Counted from the first letter of the stretch, positions 36,076-49,186 are shown. The stretch is 64,000 nucleotides of DNA from Lutjanus erythropterus (GCA_020091685.1 CM034591.1:12100833-12164832); one strand, 5' to 3'. Program-made: numbers and translations. Notes: generated by a model not told the origin, from the sequence alone.

Positions 36076-38689
36076 AAGGCATGAAAAAATAGGAGTAACA
36101 ATGCCAAAACTTTAGGTATCGCCAGCATGTACAGAAACAGAAAATAATTAAATAATTAAAACAATATATGTAAATTATGTCTTATGTAATTATTATTATA
36201 TATATCATGATACTATATATATTATCATCCTGTGCAACAAAGATCGACAGCAATGTGAACACACCTGTTGAGCTTCAGTATAAATGTTCATCTGTGTCAC
36301 AGGGAATAATGGTAATGAATAAAAGCAGAAAGAAATGAACTAAAAATGATGTTCACTGTCAGTTCACTGAATGAACAGTCTTAAGAAAGAAGAGAATTCC
36401 GTAAATATAGTACTATGGTGAAATTGTGGCGATCTGTCAATACGAGGTATTTCAAATGGGGAAACTCATAATATCCTCAGATTGGTAGCTGTCATGGAAA
36501 AAAAAAGACCCATACAATTTGCTGCAGCCTTGAAGAGTCCTTGACTGACACTCAACAGTTTACTTAAGAGCAGCCAGAACATTGGCTTTTGTCTGTGGCA
36601 GAAATGAGGGCAATTACCTGTGCCTCTTATAATGCTCACTGCCTTCTGTAATCTCTCTGTGGAGAGGCTGAAAGGAAAATATGAGGGATTACTGAAGTAC
36701 ATCTACACTCCATCAAGATATGAAGCACAGATCTTTTTTGTCTGGTCAAGGTAGAATAATAGAGGTCATCAGGTGAAGGTGATCCTCACCTGAGGGTTTG
36801 AACACAGACTCTGTCATCTCTCTGTAATGTACTTTCCGAGGCTTTGTATGAAAGCTTTCCTACAGTCGTGCACTGTCTAAATGTTCTAGAGGGCATGGTG
36901 CATTATCAGGAACCCAACAATGAATGTCAGTATCGGCAAGATGTTTCTCATTCTTTGCTCAGTGTGTGTAGAATATGTGTAGCAAAATACAGACTTTTGG
37001 ACAGTGTTATTTGTGTAATGTGCAGTCAAAGTTTATTTAGTAGCCGTATCCCATATCATATTATTCATTAGACTAGGAACCAGACAAATCTGCAAAATGG
37101 GGTTTTATTTGCTTTGGCAGATGCCTTTGGTCTTCATCCTGTTCAGGCAGATTTCCTGACCCTGCTAGGGCCAGTTATAACCATTTATCTAAAATGGGGC
37201 AGCTTTGATATGAAACAACCAAGATGGCTGTGAGAGTGAGGTCAGACATCCAAGAAGCAGCAGGGAAAAACAGTGTGTAGAGACAGAATATTTTCACATC
37301 TACCACAGTGAATTAAGGGTTTATTTCAACTAAACAAGATGATTTTGATTAGTTTTATTTTGTTTCTGTCATGTTTGAATGACGTGTCTTTTAGCAGTCT
37401 AATCAGTCATTATGGTCAGTGATATAACAGCTGTTTCTGGTTAAACAAAAAGCATTTTAATCTTCAACAAAAAGGTTAATCTCTGTAGGGATCCCTTCAC
37501 TGCTGTTGTTAGATGCTTAGAATAACAATCTGAGTCTGTCAGTGGCAGAAACAAGCACTTTTAGTGGATGTACTTTGATGGATGCAGTTGTCACCAAAGA
37601 TTACATTGCAGGCCATTTCACAGCCGCCGGCTGAGGTGATCTACTTGACCAATTGCCAGTTTTTTTGTACTTAGTAATAGTTGGTGTGGGAGCCAAAATA
37701 GATCCTCAGTCAATTTACATAAATATGTAGATAACTTATGCTTAGCCTGTTAGCCCACATAATGGGAATTCCCATCAACATGCTAATGAAAATTAGCATT
37801 GTGATCACTGTAATGTTATCTTAAAAAATGATTTTACTTCACATGCTTAAACAAAAACAACACATGTTCATACTAGAGGGTCATATTTCCTCTGATCTGT
37901 GGAAAAACGAATATCTGCTTTACATTGATAACTGAATCTATTACTCTGTCTTCAAACATTCCACTGACCTCAAAGGTCAAAACTCAAACTCAAAATTCTG
38001 GGTTTTAAAAAAATGGCCAAGGCCTCTGTTAATTTTGGCTCAACAACTTTGATTGAAAATGAACTGAGAGGTTCCAGACTAATTGGCTTGTGCGGATTGG
38101 TCTGGTGATGGCAGCCTAATTGTTCATCGCAACACAAATACAAATGTGATAAAACATTTGTCATATTACAATATTAATATAGCAACATGTTGATTTATTT
38201 ACATCATAGCTATGAATGTAAGTTTGCTGCTGTATCCACTGTGCAAGATTTTTTATTGGCCAACATATGTTTTAATCCTCATTTTCAACAGAGGCCACAT
38301 GCATCCTCATCTAGTATGTGTAACTACATTGACCATGAAACAAAACATGTCAAGCATGTTTTGCTTTGCGGCAACTGAGCTGAGCAGCACCCTTTTACTT
38401 GAGTTTTTAAAAGTTGTTGACCATGGAGGCAAAGTGCTGTCAGTCACAACCAGGTGAGAATATTGTTTTATAATCACCTGAGCACATGTCTTGCCCAGTT
38501 TGGTCTGCACCAAGTTGAAATTAATTAACTGTAATCAGAGTTATTTTTAATATCAGTATGGAGCCACAGCTCTGCCTCTGTTTGCTCCTCCAAATGTGAG
38601 CCAACTTACCTGCCTGCCAGTAAACCAACCACGTCTTCAAAAATCACAGAAATTCCCTGCAGAATTGTGTTGTTATTTCAAGACCATAT
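36076..38689. other. Non-coding, nothing recognised
   Basis: AT-rich sequence; frames are short with no domains. No repeat ends or RNA genes seen. Confidence 0.4.
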
Positions 38690-39055
38690 CATCCAACGGG
38701 CATGTGCAGCACAATAAAGAAAGTCCAGCAAGCATCCTAATTTGTGTGAAGACTTGATTCTAGTAGCACCACAATAATTCTTGACAATTAAGATGAATTT
38801 TTCACTGCATAGGTCTTTTGTTTCTCCATTAGTGTGTCCGTTATCATGTGTGTGTGCGTGAGGGTGCGATCATCATGCTCTCAGATTGTGAATCATTATT
38901 GTAATACCAGAAGCACAAAACCATTAAAACATCTCAGTTTGTTGCTATTTCTGATGCTGCCTCTTAATTAGAGCTGAGTGGCAGATTTGAATTAATTTGC
39001 ATTTTGAGTGAAGGGAACGGGGCTCAGAGATAAATACATGTTGACATGAGATGAC
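38690..39055. promoter_or_regulatory. Candidate conserved enhancer
   Basis: Repeat-poor sequence with 'cctcttaattagagctgag' (TAATTA 38965-38970) and 'gaattaatttgcattttg', 'ttgacaattaagatg' and 'gaatcattattgtaatacc'. A dense set of homeodomain-type cores over 350 bases. Function is inferred. Confidence 0.35.
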
Positions 39056-41024
39056 ATTCAGCAGACTCTCTTTTAAACACCACACGCTATTCACTGTCAG
39101 ATGTAATTTAAGTCATATTGTGATTTACTGTACACATGCATACATTTACATGCACACTGCATGTACTCAAGTATACGCTCACTCAGTCAGAAGTCAACTT
39201 AAAGGGAAATGCCAATGTACTTTCAGTGCTTAATGCTATTTCTGTCTCTGGGAAGACTCATGCTCCATTAAACCCAGATACAACTTTATTGATTGTATGT
39301 AAAAGAAAATCAGTTTTAATGTATCTGCTTGTTGCATTAATGTCTGAGTGTCTCTGTGGGTGGATTTAAAGAGGATGTTTTACAGACATGTTGTAAAGTG
39401 TGATCCGCTACAATTCAAAGTTCAAATTAATACTTTCTTGTTCTGTATGTATAAGGGATGTACAGTTTGTCATCTGCTCACGCCTGCAAGGGTTCATACA
39501 GACAACTGAACACGCAGGGGTGGACTCGCTGGAAAAAAATAAAAAGGGCAGTAGCTACGTGCAGAGGGGCACCATCATGCAGAAAGTGTTCTAGCATGAA
39601 GGGAGGCCTAAAGGGCACTTGATCACATTTTCTTGCACATCAGACTATTGTAAAAGGCGCTTTACCATATTTTATCTACTATAGCTCTTCTGTGTCCTTT
39701 TTTCAGTATGTTAGGGTCTTAACTCCGCTCTACCTACTCTACATGGTCACATGAATTTAAGTGAAGTTAAGTTTTGCTCGCTAGATCTTAGCCTGTGCAT
39801 AAACTACACGTTACATGAAACTTTTAAAGTAGCAGAAATGTAAAACTATCAATTATCTTAATGGTTTAACCATAGAATCATAAATAGATTACCCCAAACC
39901 TTTTTACTGTAGTTACATACTAAAATCTATAATCTGGGCTACACATAGCCTATAAAATAGAGTATGTTTGCATGTAGTGAAGATTGCTGATGTTTCACAG
40001 ACAGCACAGGAAAACCATATGTTTACCATTGGTCTGATGTAGCTGAAGACAAGCAAAAATCATGTTTATTATAACATCAGTGTGTGAAATGTAAATTAGA
40101 GATTTGACGTACAGTTGGCTGAGGGTTGTAGATTATCTAATTGATTAAATTGTAGTGTCCTATTAGCAGATCACATCTTTCATCTCTAATGTCTCATCCA
40201 ACCACACTCTTAAGTTAAGCTTTTTTCCATTTTCCTCCTCTGATCTCAGATCAGTGTTCTGCAGCAGAACAATCAGCACTATTTGTCCTTGCTTACCCTG
40301 TGTCAGCTCGATGATGGGTCTATTTATACACTCTCAGACAGCCATTGGGGATTGTTTTCTGTCCAAACACCAGTCCAGTTCACAATGCACACTGTGTAGC
40401 ATGTTACCAGCTTTTCAGCTAACCTCCACTGTATGTGTGCCATTTTCATTTTGAAATAAACAGTACTGTGGTACGCTGTATGACCAATTGAACCAATAGA
40501 ATCTTCTTAGTCAAACATAGAGAAATGTTTTTCTTTGTTTGGTATGGAAGAACTTGACTGGCACTTTTTGAAGTATTGATAACTCTAACTCCTTCTCTAA
40601 GTGTAAATTCACTGCGATGTAAAGCCAAAAATCACCATTTATGTGCTCACAATGTACGATCTGATCATCAAGCCATGTGCTCATACTGTACTGTTTGGTA
40701 CCTGTGGACCGTTCCAGCTATTGACAATTGTCAATAATGATTAGTTCAATTAATAAAGAGGCAGGTAGAAGTTTGTTTGCTAGCAGTAATGCTAACAAGG
40801 CAGAAACATGCCCCCTTGATCGCTTGTGCCAAAGCTTCTTTAATTAAAAAAAAAAGTTAGAAATTCACCCAAACATCTGACTGCCGTTTGGGAGCAGTTG
40901 ATCGGTCCTTATTCCCCTCTGTACACTGCACGACAAACAACACTTGAAGGACCTAAAACTTTGCCTGTTGTGCAGCTCAAAGATCAGCTCAAAAACAGGC
41001 TCAAATCATACAGTCCAGCTTAAA
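39056..41024. other. Non-coding, nothing recognised
   Basis: AT-rich; an A-run at about 40848-40856. No gene or clear repeat boundary. Confidence 0.4.
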
Positions 41025-41125
41025 TGCACCTGTGGCTGAATGGGAACAAATCTCTGCAGCTACGTTTCAAAATTTTGTGGAAAACCTGAAATCAGAAGAG
41101 TGGAGGCTGTTTTAGCAGCAGATTA
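41025..41125 (+). pseudogene. Tc1/mariner transposase C-terminal fragment
   Basis: In frame from about 41029 the DNA encodes 'VAEWEQISAATFQNFVENL', matching the Tc1-like pattern LAEWA-IP--T-QNLVESL near the transposase C-terminus. The continuation, 'RRVEAVLAA' (41094-41120), follows only in another frame, so at least one frameshift breaks it. It is a dead fragment without the DDE catalytic core, terminal repeats or start codon. The upstream 'cagctcaaagatcagctc' words may belong to the same copy. Confidence 0.7.
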
Positions 41126-43000
41126 ACGTCCACTGTTCTGTGCCGTCCGCATACATTTGACCATGTAGTTTAGTGATGTGTGAATTATGATGGCTGGACA
41201 GCAGACAGGCTGTCTCATTAAAAAGCCAATTATTTGAGTCATAGCTGCGGAATTGATAGAGAGAGATTGCAGGCTGAGTATTTGAGTGGTAAACTACTCC
41301 AACCCGTACACACACACATGATCGCTGTTGGTCTTTCCTTTCTGTCCTCTGACACACACACACACACACACACCCTACTGCACTCTTCCTGAGGACAATA
41401 GCTGTGCAGTGAGGTGAGACTGCAGGAGGAAAAGCATTTATCCTAGCGGAGTAGTGCTGATGACCCTCCCTGCTGGCTCTCTCTTGCCCTCTTTCTCCCT
41501 CAGGGCGAACACAGGAAGCTTTTCTGTCGGCTGGACCGAGTCGGGGGAGGGGGTGCTGTGGACTGGAGGGGGGGGTTCAGGGTTAGTGGCAGTCGGACCG
41601 CTGTCACACCACACACAGCTTTTTCAGGACACAGGCTGTACTTTTGACATGTGTCTACTGACATTACCCATGATGCCGCCCCCCCCTCCCCCTCTCCCCT
41701 GGCTAGGGTTGTCTCCTCGCCTCACAGGGGTAATGGTGTGTGAGACAGGTCGAGAGAGGGAGAGGGAATATGCTGTGTCTGTATGTGTGTGTGACAGAGA
41801 GAAAACTGAGAAACAGGGTAGACACAGAGAGAGGAAGACCTTCTGCTTCTGCAATTCTAGAAATTGCCAGTTTGTCTGTTTGCTTTGGCAGTTTTCCTCA
41901 CAACCAGACCTAAGTACAGCGTGTTGTAATTGTTACTTTTGTGTTTACAAATATATTAATGCACAGGCTTCTCTTAGCAACAGTATGTATGTGTGAACTA
42001 TGTTTCTATCTTTTCATATATTGCCTCCCCTCACAGCTCAACAACATCTCTTTGACTTCTTGAAATAATTTAAGGGAATTAGCCAACACTTTTGCAAGCT
42101 TAGTTTCTGGAGTTCTTCTTGTAGTCCTTGTATAATTAGATTGAGAACTGTTTCTGTATTCTCTGTAGCAATGTCACATTCTCATCACATTGAATGAATG
42201 ATACAGATGGAAAGGGAAAGATTCCCATTTCGTACCACTTATGAGCTTTCACATTATTGGACAACTCAAGATATTTTTAATATTGCAGACTTGGTACTGT
42301 GAGGATTAAACATGCAGTGCATACATCCAAATGTGGATTTAATTACCTTGACACGGACTGGAGGCATCTATTTTTATTGTTTGCCTAGAAGAATAAATCA
42401 TAGCTTTGAGAAAAATCTGAGTGTCCCAGTCAGAATTACAACTTGGATTGCAATGCAATGCTATTTTCAAGTTTGAAACTGATAATTTACCCTTTGTTAA
42501 GCCCTCTCTCCGAACAGCAACTGTCCAATCATGGTCATAATTGATCAAACTTTGTCTTTATCTGTTTTAACCTGTGTTGCAAATGTGAGCATGTCCAGCT
42601 AACTAGCTTACTAGGTGCTGTAAGGCGGGTGTGCATAATCAAAGTGGGAGGCGATAATGCGTTTTTGTTCTGGTTCACTTTCTTATGTCTAAGCTGGGTT
42701 AGCTAAACTCTTATTCCAGCTCTCCTCCTGGGATGATCATGGTCTGGCTGGTCTGCTGAGTCACCGGTCCACTGCACTTTATCTAGTGCCTGCTATTCCT
42801 TTTTCGAGGTTCATGAGTGTATTTCTGTCGCTATTGTATAGATGTATAATACATGTATGTATATGTGCAATTTTTTGTTGTAGTATTTATCTATGTATTT
42901 TATTAATCTGTTCTCTAGCTGATTTTAAATTATTCTCTTTTTTTATCCTGCCTCTGTTGTTTCCCCACTTATAATAGCATTTCTACAGTTCCTGTTTTTA

Positions 43001-43005
<5 letters not shown>
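41126..43005. other. Non-coding; CA run and GC-rich patch
   Basis: A (CA)n run lies at 41352-41372. The segment 41500-41720 is GC-rich with long G and C tracts ('ggaggggggggttcag', 'gccgcccccccctcccc') and holds a 180-codon open frame (41454-41996), the longest in the window. That frame has no recognisable domain, and its length is explained by the stop-poor G/C-rich composition, so it is not called as a gene. Confidence 0.45.
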
Positions 43006-43033
<28 letters not shown>

Positions 43034-43084
43034 AAGCACTTTGTGTTGCATTGTTTGTATGAAAAGTGCTATATAAATAGAGTT
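43006..43084 (+). repeat. (GT)n run joined to a retroelement-like tail
   Basis: GT dinucleotides (43006-43033) are followed by 'gaagcactttgtgttgcatt' and 'gaaaagtgctatataaatag' then 'agtttgattaattgattg'. The ending 'aagtgctatataaata-agtt' is a very common 3' tail among fish retroelements. Only the tail is recognised. Confidence 0.5.
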
Positions 43085-43639
43085 TGATTAATTGATTGAC
43101 GTATACATATTTAGCCTCAGTCTTTTAGCATTAACATTGTATCATGTACACAGCCATTACGTAACTTTACATATTTCAGACACCTTTACAGGGTTCTTGT
43201 TTTAAAATGGAAATATTAAAAAGTCTGCTAGAAGTTTACTTGTCAGCTGACTCAAAGAGTTTAAAGCACCAGCATTAGCCTCCATTAGCTATGTACACTT
43301 ATGAAATGTGTTAGTGAGAGTCATCAGTTTAGCCCACAAAAGACATGCATGTCAGCAAGAAATGGGCAGCTGGTTTTGTTTACATCTCTGTGGAAGATCT
43401 AGTTTTTGAAAAATAACCACCAATTTCAGTACTGTAAACTACAGATGTGCAGTGCAAGAATTGAAAGCTTGACAGATGTAGCAACACTAACTAAGAAGGA
43501 CGGGGCTTAGTGATGGGTCAGTTACAGTAATTTTGGTGTAATATGAATGCTGCATCGCTCAAGCATGTCCTTGATGTGTGTTGGTTTCTTCTTAGGTTGA
43601 GCCTCATCATTGATTTTAATTGTCGGAGGCAATAACTGA
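43085..43639. other. Non-coding, nothing recognised
   Basis: No coding or repeat-end signal between the retroelement-like tail and the LINE relic. Confidence 0.45.
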
Positions 43640-44240
43640 GGTTGTAGCTGCATAATGGAGAGTGTCCAGTTTGTTGACCTGAGGATTGCATCTCTCCTTT
43701 CTGCCAGTTTATCTGGTGGTTAATTGGACTGTAATCACAGCATGAGCATTGGTGGGTTTATAGCTGAGTGTTTTTGCCGAGTGCGCAAATGGGATGAAGG
43801 CGAGCAATTCCAAGGACACAGTATGGTTCTCTGCCGGAGAACTGTTGATTAGTCGCATTTGGATGGGTGTGAGTTGCTACCCTGAGTGAGGGGGTTCGAA
43901 TATTTCAGGGTTTTTCAGTCCACGACGGAGGATGATACTGACTGGCAGACTGGTTTGTTATCCGCAGCGGTGGAGGTGTTACGCTGGGCCGTAGTGGTGA
44001 AGAAGTATCTGACCTTGAGGGCAGAACTCTTGATTTGATCTACACTGCAGCCCTCACCTGTGGTCAGTAGCTCTGGATGTTCAGCGATCCCCTTGCTTTC
44101 CCTGACATGGTATCTTTGCTCACCTGTAGAGACGAGGTGAGGAGCTCAGACAGGAGAACTCCTTAATGTCAAAAGGAGCCAGCTGAGGTTGTTCATGCAT
44201 CCGATCTCCTTGTGGAGGTATTCGGAACACGTCCAACATG
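43640..44240 (+). pseudogene. Non-LTR retrotransposon (LINE) reverse-transcriptase relic
   Basis: In order, the DNA matches landmarks of an abundant fish LINE: 'gtccagtttgttgacctgag' then 'gattgcatctctcc' (the strand just before the catalytic F/YADD motif, here degraded), 'agtatggttctctgccgg', 'gtgagttgctaccctgagtg', 'cgtagtggtgaagaag', 'atctacactgcagccctcac', 'gtgaggagctcagacaggag' and 'tgtggaggtattcgg'. Broken translations include 'LIYTAALTCG' for the usual SIYVPTLTYG. Frames are broken by stops and indels; the 5' end is missing. Clade not assigned. Confidence 0.7.
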
Positions 44241-44350
44241 TCATGTCATGTTTCTCAGCTTACACATGTTTTTGTGTGTATGTGTGCACTAACACACCTT
44301 TCAGTCAACAGAGCTCTCTGACCGAATGCTAACTTGAAGCTCAGAATTGA

Positions 44351-45219
44351 AGGTGCAATGTGTGTAAGATATGAGGAGAATTGGTTAGGTTAAGAGAGAC
44401 ACCTATTGTGTTGCAAAGGTATCTACTGAAGTTAGCATGCTAACTAGCTAGCCCCAGCCCCTCCTGTCTAGGAGATAGTCCAATCGCCCTTTAGTTTCAG
44501 CTGGCAGATGTATGCAAGCAGTGAGGTTGGTACCTTCACAAGCTCTCTTAGCTTTATTAGTCCAATAAATAAAAAAATTAACTCACAAAATGTCAGGACA
44601 GGAAATATTCTTACACCTATTATCTGCAATAAACATATAAATTTAAGGTTCTCTCTTATACTGAACAAAGATGAACTTGTACGTAAAACACACTTGAAAC
44701 TTGACAGAAACAAAATAAAACTCACCAAAAAGTCTTGGTTTCTTTTTCCACTGTTCAAAAATTCTGGCTTGATTGAAAATATGATATTTGATCTGCTGCA
44801 TTAGATGTGAAAATATTCTACTCTCAGTTGCCTCTCAGATGCCCAACCTCCCTCTCGTTCCTCTGCTGCACGTTTCTTCTGGGCTGCCTACCGTCCTCAT
44901 CTTCTCCGAGTCGGAGCTGCTGTAAATCACCTCAGTACAGTTTTCACTGTCATCAGACTTGTGTCCTAAGGTCTTGCTGCTCAAACGCCAACACTCCACT
45001 GGTGCTCCAAGCTGCAGATCTGGCCAAACTTGAGTCAACTATGGGCCACTAGCTGCATGGCTAACTGAGCTAATTGCAGCTAGTATGTTAGCTACAGCCA
45101 AAGATAGCTACAGCAGAGGGCATGGTAAAGAGCAGTTAGCAGTTACTCTGCTGATATGCTGTCTGCATATGTGTCTGGAGTTACCTTCAACAGGTGGCCA
45201 TATTTTACACTTTGTCCCT
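44351..45219. mobile_element. TTAA-flanked miniature element (piggyBac-like), about 870 bp
   Basis: The left end AGGTGCAATGTGTGTAAGAT and the reverse complement of the right end (AGGGACAAAGTGTAAAATAT) form terminal inverted repeats with about 70-75% identity over 20 bases. The right flank is TTAA (45220-45223) and the left flank TTGA (44347-44350), consistent with a TTAA target with one mutation. The interior matches a remembered percomorph element ('gaggttggtaccttcac', 'caacactccactggtgctcc', 'gatagctacagcagaggg'). Frames within it are not conserved proteins. Confidence 0.7.
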
Positions 45220-45223
45220 TTAA

Positions 45224-46588
45224 TACCTTGAGATCCTTGAGAGTTATTTAATGGAAGTTGCACCTCTTTAAATGCTTTATTTATAACATAACTCATCTTT
45301 TTCAGAAGTCATCAGTAGCTACAGTCCTTACTCTCTTGCACGTCAGTGTGTTCATCCATGACATAACACATTGGTGCTTTGTAACGTGTGTCATTCTACA
45401 ATTAAACATGTCAATTCAGATTCAAACTGTTGTATAATAAGGCTGTTTGCTCACTTGACTGTTGAATATTATCAGTGTTGATAACAAAGCAATGTGCTGA
45501 GATGAAGATATTTCTAATTTTGCATAACATTTATTCCTGAATAGCTCCTGTGTGAGATGTTTTTATCACAGTTTGAAAGAAAAGATTTCAGCTAAAAGAA
45601 AATATATAAATTATAGATGCCAATCCATTGCTCTTTTACAAAACAAAGCCGCGTTCATCGTCAGTGACAGAGTTGGCTGATTATTTGATTAGTCTCACAG
45701 ACTAAATCCAGTTTTCAAAGCAGCATTATATTCAGTCTGCTGTTTTGACCGCTGCTTTGAATTCCTGTTGGTTGGAGTCTCCCTCCTCAGCTCTGCTGCC
45801 ACACTGACTGCTACACTGAATGGCCAGTTTCCCCTTTCGCCTCTCGCTTTGCATAAAGCCCATAGAAATCCCAGGAACAGGCTCACACTCATTTGCCTGT
45901 CACATTAACTTGGCACCTCACTTTCCTCTGGCCCTTTAACCACTGTGACCCACCCAAACAAATGACCTGTTCATAGAGCACAAAGCCCCCCGCCTCTCTG
46001 TCAGCCTTCCGGCTTCATTTCACTTCTCCCTCTCTAAAATGACCTCCTCTAACCTTCACTTCCTCTTCTTTGTTTTCTTTTCAAAGTTAGTTACTTTACT
46101 TCATTACGTAACTCAAAACTAATAAGTTATGTTTTATAAGTAAGTTTTATTAAAAGGAATTTGCCTCAAAAACAGCACATCCTCTATTGCCATGTTCAGC
46201 TCATTGAAGGATTTGACTCTGGTTTTAAAATGGTAAACAAATCTCATTCATACAGAGGAGTAATGGGACAGAGCGTAGGGGGGAAAATGGGAGAAAGAAG
46301 ATTGTTTTTATTTTACATTATGAGAGTAAAGTCCAAAATGTCTTAAATGTTTTAAAAAGCATTAAATTTAAAAATCTAAAACTAAGACCTTAAAAGTCTT
46401 GGGTTTCATTTACAAAATATTAAATTTTGTCAACAAAGGTCTTATTTTTTCTTGTGATTTCTTAGGATTATATAAATACTGTATAAATAACTGTCAAATA
46501 CATATGTTTAGGTGTATCTTCTTATCACACTGCAGCTTCATCCCTGCTCTTTGTCAGGGCAGCTCCTCACACCCACCCACACCGCACG

Positions 46589-46594
<6 letters not shown>
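45224..46594. other. Non-coding, nothing recognised
   Basis: No gene. The stretch 46320-46400 has 'cttaaatgttttaaaaagc' type words that may be old repeat, not delimited. Confidence 0.4.

Positions 46595-46627
<33 letters not shown>
46595..46627. repeat. (CA)n microsatellite
   Basis: About 16 CA units. Confidence 0.95.
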
Positions 46628-46630
<3 letters not shown>

Positions 46631-48604
46631 GAAGTTGGTGAACAGCAGAGCAGAGACGGTGCAGTAGAGAGACGGGGAAGTGAAAGTAACTTGAAGAGTA
46701 GCCTTTGATTAGCCTGAGCTGACTTCTTGTTTAGTTCAATACACCACACATCTTAAAATTTGTCAAATTCTTGTTAACTTACTGGTGGATGAGACCAAGC
46801 AGCCTGTCTTCCTCTGCCAGCAGTACCTGCAGACAGCAAATCACATCAGAGGAGGACGAGGGACAGGATGAAGCAAGAAACATTTTAGATTTGTTTCCAG
46901 AGAGATATTGTTGAGTTTTTATAATTATTGTTGCTGCTATAGAGACAACATTTATATTATATTTAATGCAACTTTAGCAGCAGCAGAGAATACGAGCGGG
47001 TTAAGCCTATTCCAGGCAATATAAATGCGAGTATTAAAAAGATTTAATAAATTTTTTATTCTTAATACTTATTTCCCTATATATTTCATACTTATAATGG
47101 TAGACCAAGTCAGAACGTGATTACCACCTGTATGTAGAGCTGTCCACTTGTGATCGGATCACCCTAAGGCACAGGTTACTACCAGATGTAAACGGGGCCT
47201 TTGTCTGTTGTTTGTTAAGGTTTTCTTGTGTTGATTTATCATTGGTCACAGAGGCCAAGTAAACACTAAAGACAGACAACCACTGTGCTCTGTCCCACCC
47301 GCCCTCACTGGTGTAGTGTTTAATTGGAGTGATTATGAAAGGTTTGGGTGTGTACGCTGAGGCAGCGGGGCATGTGTCAAATCTCTGAACAGTCTCTGAT
47401 GTCATCAAGACAAACTCCAAAAACCGACAAACACTTCCACGCTTGATTGGTGTCATTACAGCAGTTATCATCTTTAGGATTTTTGAACTCGAACTGGTAA
47501 CTTCTGTGTCTACACCCTCCAGTAATTTCATATATACATTTGTACACCCACTACATAAATATCTTCAGGTTAAAATAATATAATGAATCACTGATTGCTG
47601 AGGTGAAGTCAGTCTTTTGTTCTTCTCTGACCACAATTAATTAAACAGTCAGTTAAACCTGACATAAAATTTGATCTTACTTTGTATTTGTTTATACTTA
47701 TGGTAGTATTCATTGTAAATTATTATTTTATCAAATGTGTCCCCTGCCAAACAAAATAGTCTACGTTTTAGTGTCCTGTGAGAGTCTAAATGCTGTTTAA
47801 ATTATTTCTCACCAAATTGAAATTATTGTTGGTATTAAAACGGTCTGGTTATGAGTTATTGCACAACTAAAAAAAAAACAGAAGATAGGGCTGAATAGTG
47901 ATTTGTATAGTGGAACTTAGTAATTATATTAGCTCTACACAGTTTCTTTACATAAATAATATTGACCAGAAGAAAGGAATAAGCAGCAGGTGTAGGCCTA
48001 ATGTTGCTGACAGTACACAGCACAACTGTTGATCATGCAAACTCGATTAATTTGCACCTGTTTTAATAATAAATTTAAAGTAAATTTTTAAGCAGAATGA
48101 CAATAATTTACTGTTTTCAGTTTTTTATATCCATATTTGCTATTTGCCGTCCATGACAATAAAATGAATATCTTTGGGTTGTTGGACTGTTAGTTGGACC
48201 AAACAAGCAACTAAAGATGTCACCTTGGGGGCTGGTATGTTATGATGGACAAGCATGGAGAAAATAATTTGCATATTAATCAATAATCAAAGTAGTCTTA
48301 AGTTGATGATATATTTTATTCTTAAATATGTTTATCTTTCTAATTTATTACTTTTCTGATGAGAAATTGAAGCACTTTTTTAAGTAGCCTAACCAAAAAT
48401 TGGTGTTAGGAAAGAATTTCCCACTTAAAGCAGCTACAAGGAACTTTTATATTGTTTTGATTTTGGAGGACGCTGTGGACAAAAGTGGTAGTGCGTCCAC
48501 CACCGTAACCACAAAATATAATGTCAAAAAATAAAACATAACTGCCAAACATAAATGGACTTGGATGAACTTGTCTTACAACCACTCAAATCCTTTTACG
48601 CTAA
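46628..48604. other. Non-coding, nothing firmly recognised
   Basis: AT-rich. 'tgatcggatcaccc' and 'accagatgtaaacggggcct' at 47150-47202 resemble the end of a fish repeat, but no other part was recognised. A 136-codon minus-strand frame (47121-47531) has no domain. Confidence 0.4.
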
Positions 48605-48768
48605 TGGCTGCCACTCAAGGTGCCTCTGCTCATCAGAGACCAACTCATTCTGTGCCTCTGGGACTCAGTATCTTGCCCAAGGACACTATGACATGAGGAC
48701 TCGAAGGAGCCGGGGATCGAAGCACTGATCTTCCAGTTACTGATCCACAGCCACCACATACTACTCAA
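48605..48768 (+). mobile_element. Family D interspersed repeat, partial copy 2
   Basis: 'gctgccactcaaggtgcctc', 'tgctcatcaga', 'cttgcccaaggacactatga', 'gaaggagccggggatcgaag' and 'gatccacagccacca' match the right half of the family D consensus, partly shared with 27982-28202. The left half is missing. Confidence 0.6.
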
Positions 48769-49158
48769 TATAACTTTGCCTGGGAAAAAGTAAACACTAG
48801 CTCTTCTGGTCTGCATAACGTAACCTGCAGCAGAGATTAAGAATAACTCAGTAGAAATAGCCAGTCTTCTCACAGATGGTCTTGTTGCTCATAGAGGCAT
48901 TAGTATTAAATTGAGAATGTTTCATAACCAGTTAAAGACTCCTTGTAGTCTGTTTTGTTTTACGGAACCACAGAGACATCTTCATCTCATTCAAGTTGTT
49001 TTGATGAAATAAAGAGTCCCATATTCACCGTTGTTGGTGGTCTGGTTCTTCTTCACCAGATGCTGGTTTACTTAGTGTCTTTGCTATTTCATGCTGAGCA
49101 GGTGCTGCCTTCAGTGTTTGCTGGAAACAGCAGCTGTGGTTTAAATAGTGGGGTTGAC
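48769..49158. other. Non-coding, nothing recognised
   Basis: No coding, RNA or repeat-end signal. Confidence 0.45.
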
Positions 49159-49186
49159 GATGATGATGATGATGATGATGATGATG
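49159..49186. repeat. (GAT)n microsatellite
   Basis: About 9 units of GAT in the plus strand; in one frame it would encode an aspartate run within a chance 101-codon frame (48955-49260). Confidence 0.9.

Noticed and set aside
41454..41996. 180-codon open frame, the longest in the window
   Set aside because: It lies in a stop-poor G/C-rich patch, shows no domain or splice context, and contains simple-sequence runs (P and C/V tracts). Probably chance.
44508..44804. Overlapping frames of 98 and 96 codons on opposite strands
   Set aside because: Inside the 870-bp TTAA-type element; not conserved protein.
47121..47531. 136-codon minus-strand frame
   Set aside because: No recognisable motif; the sequence near its end resembles a fish repeat.
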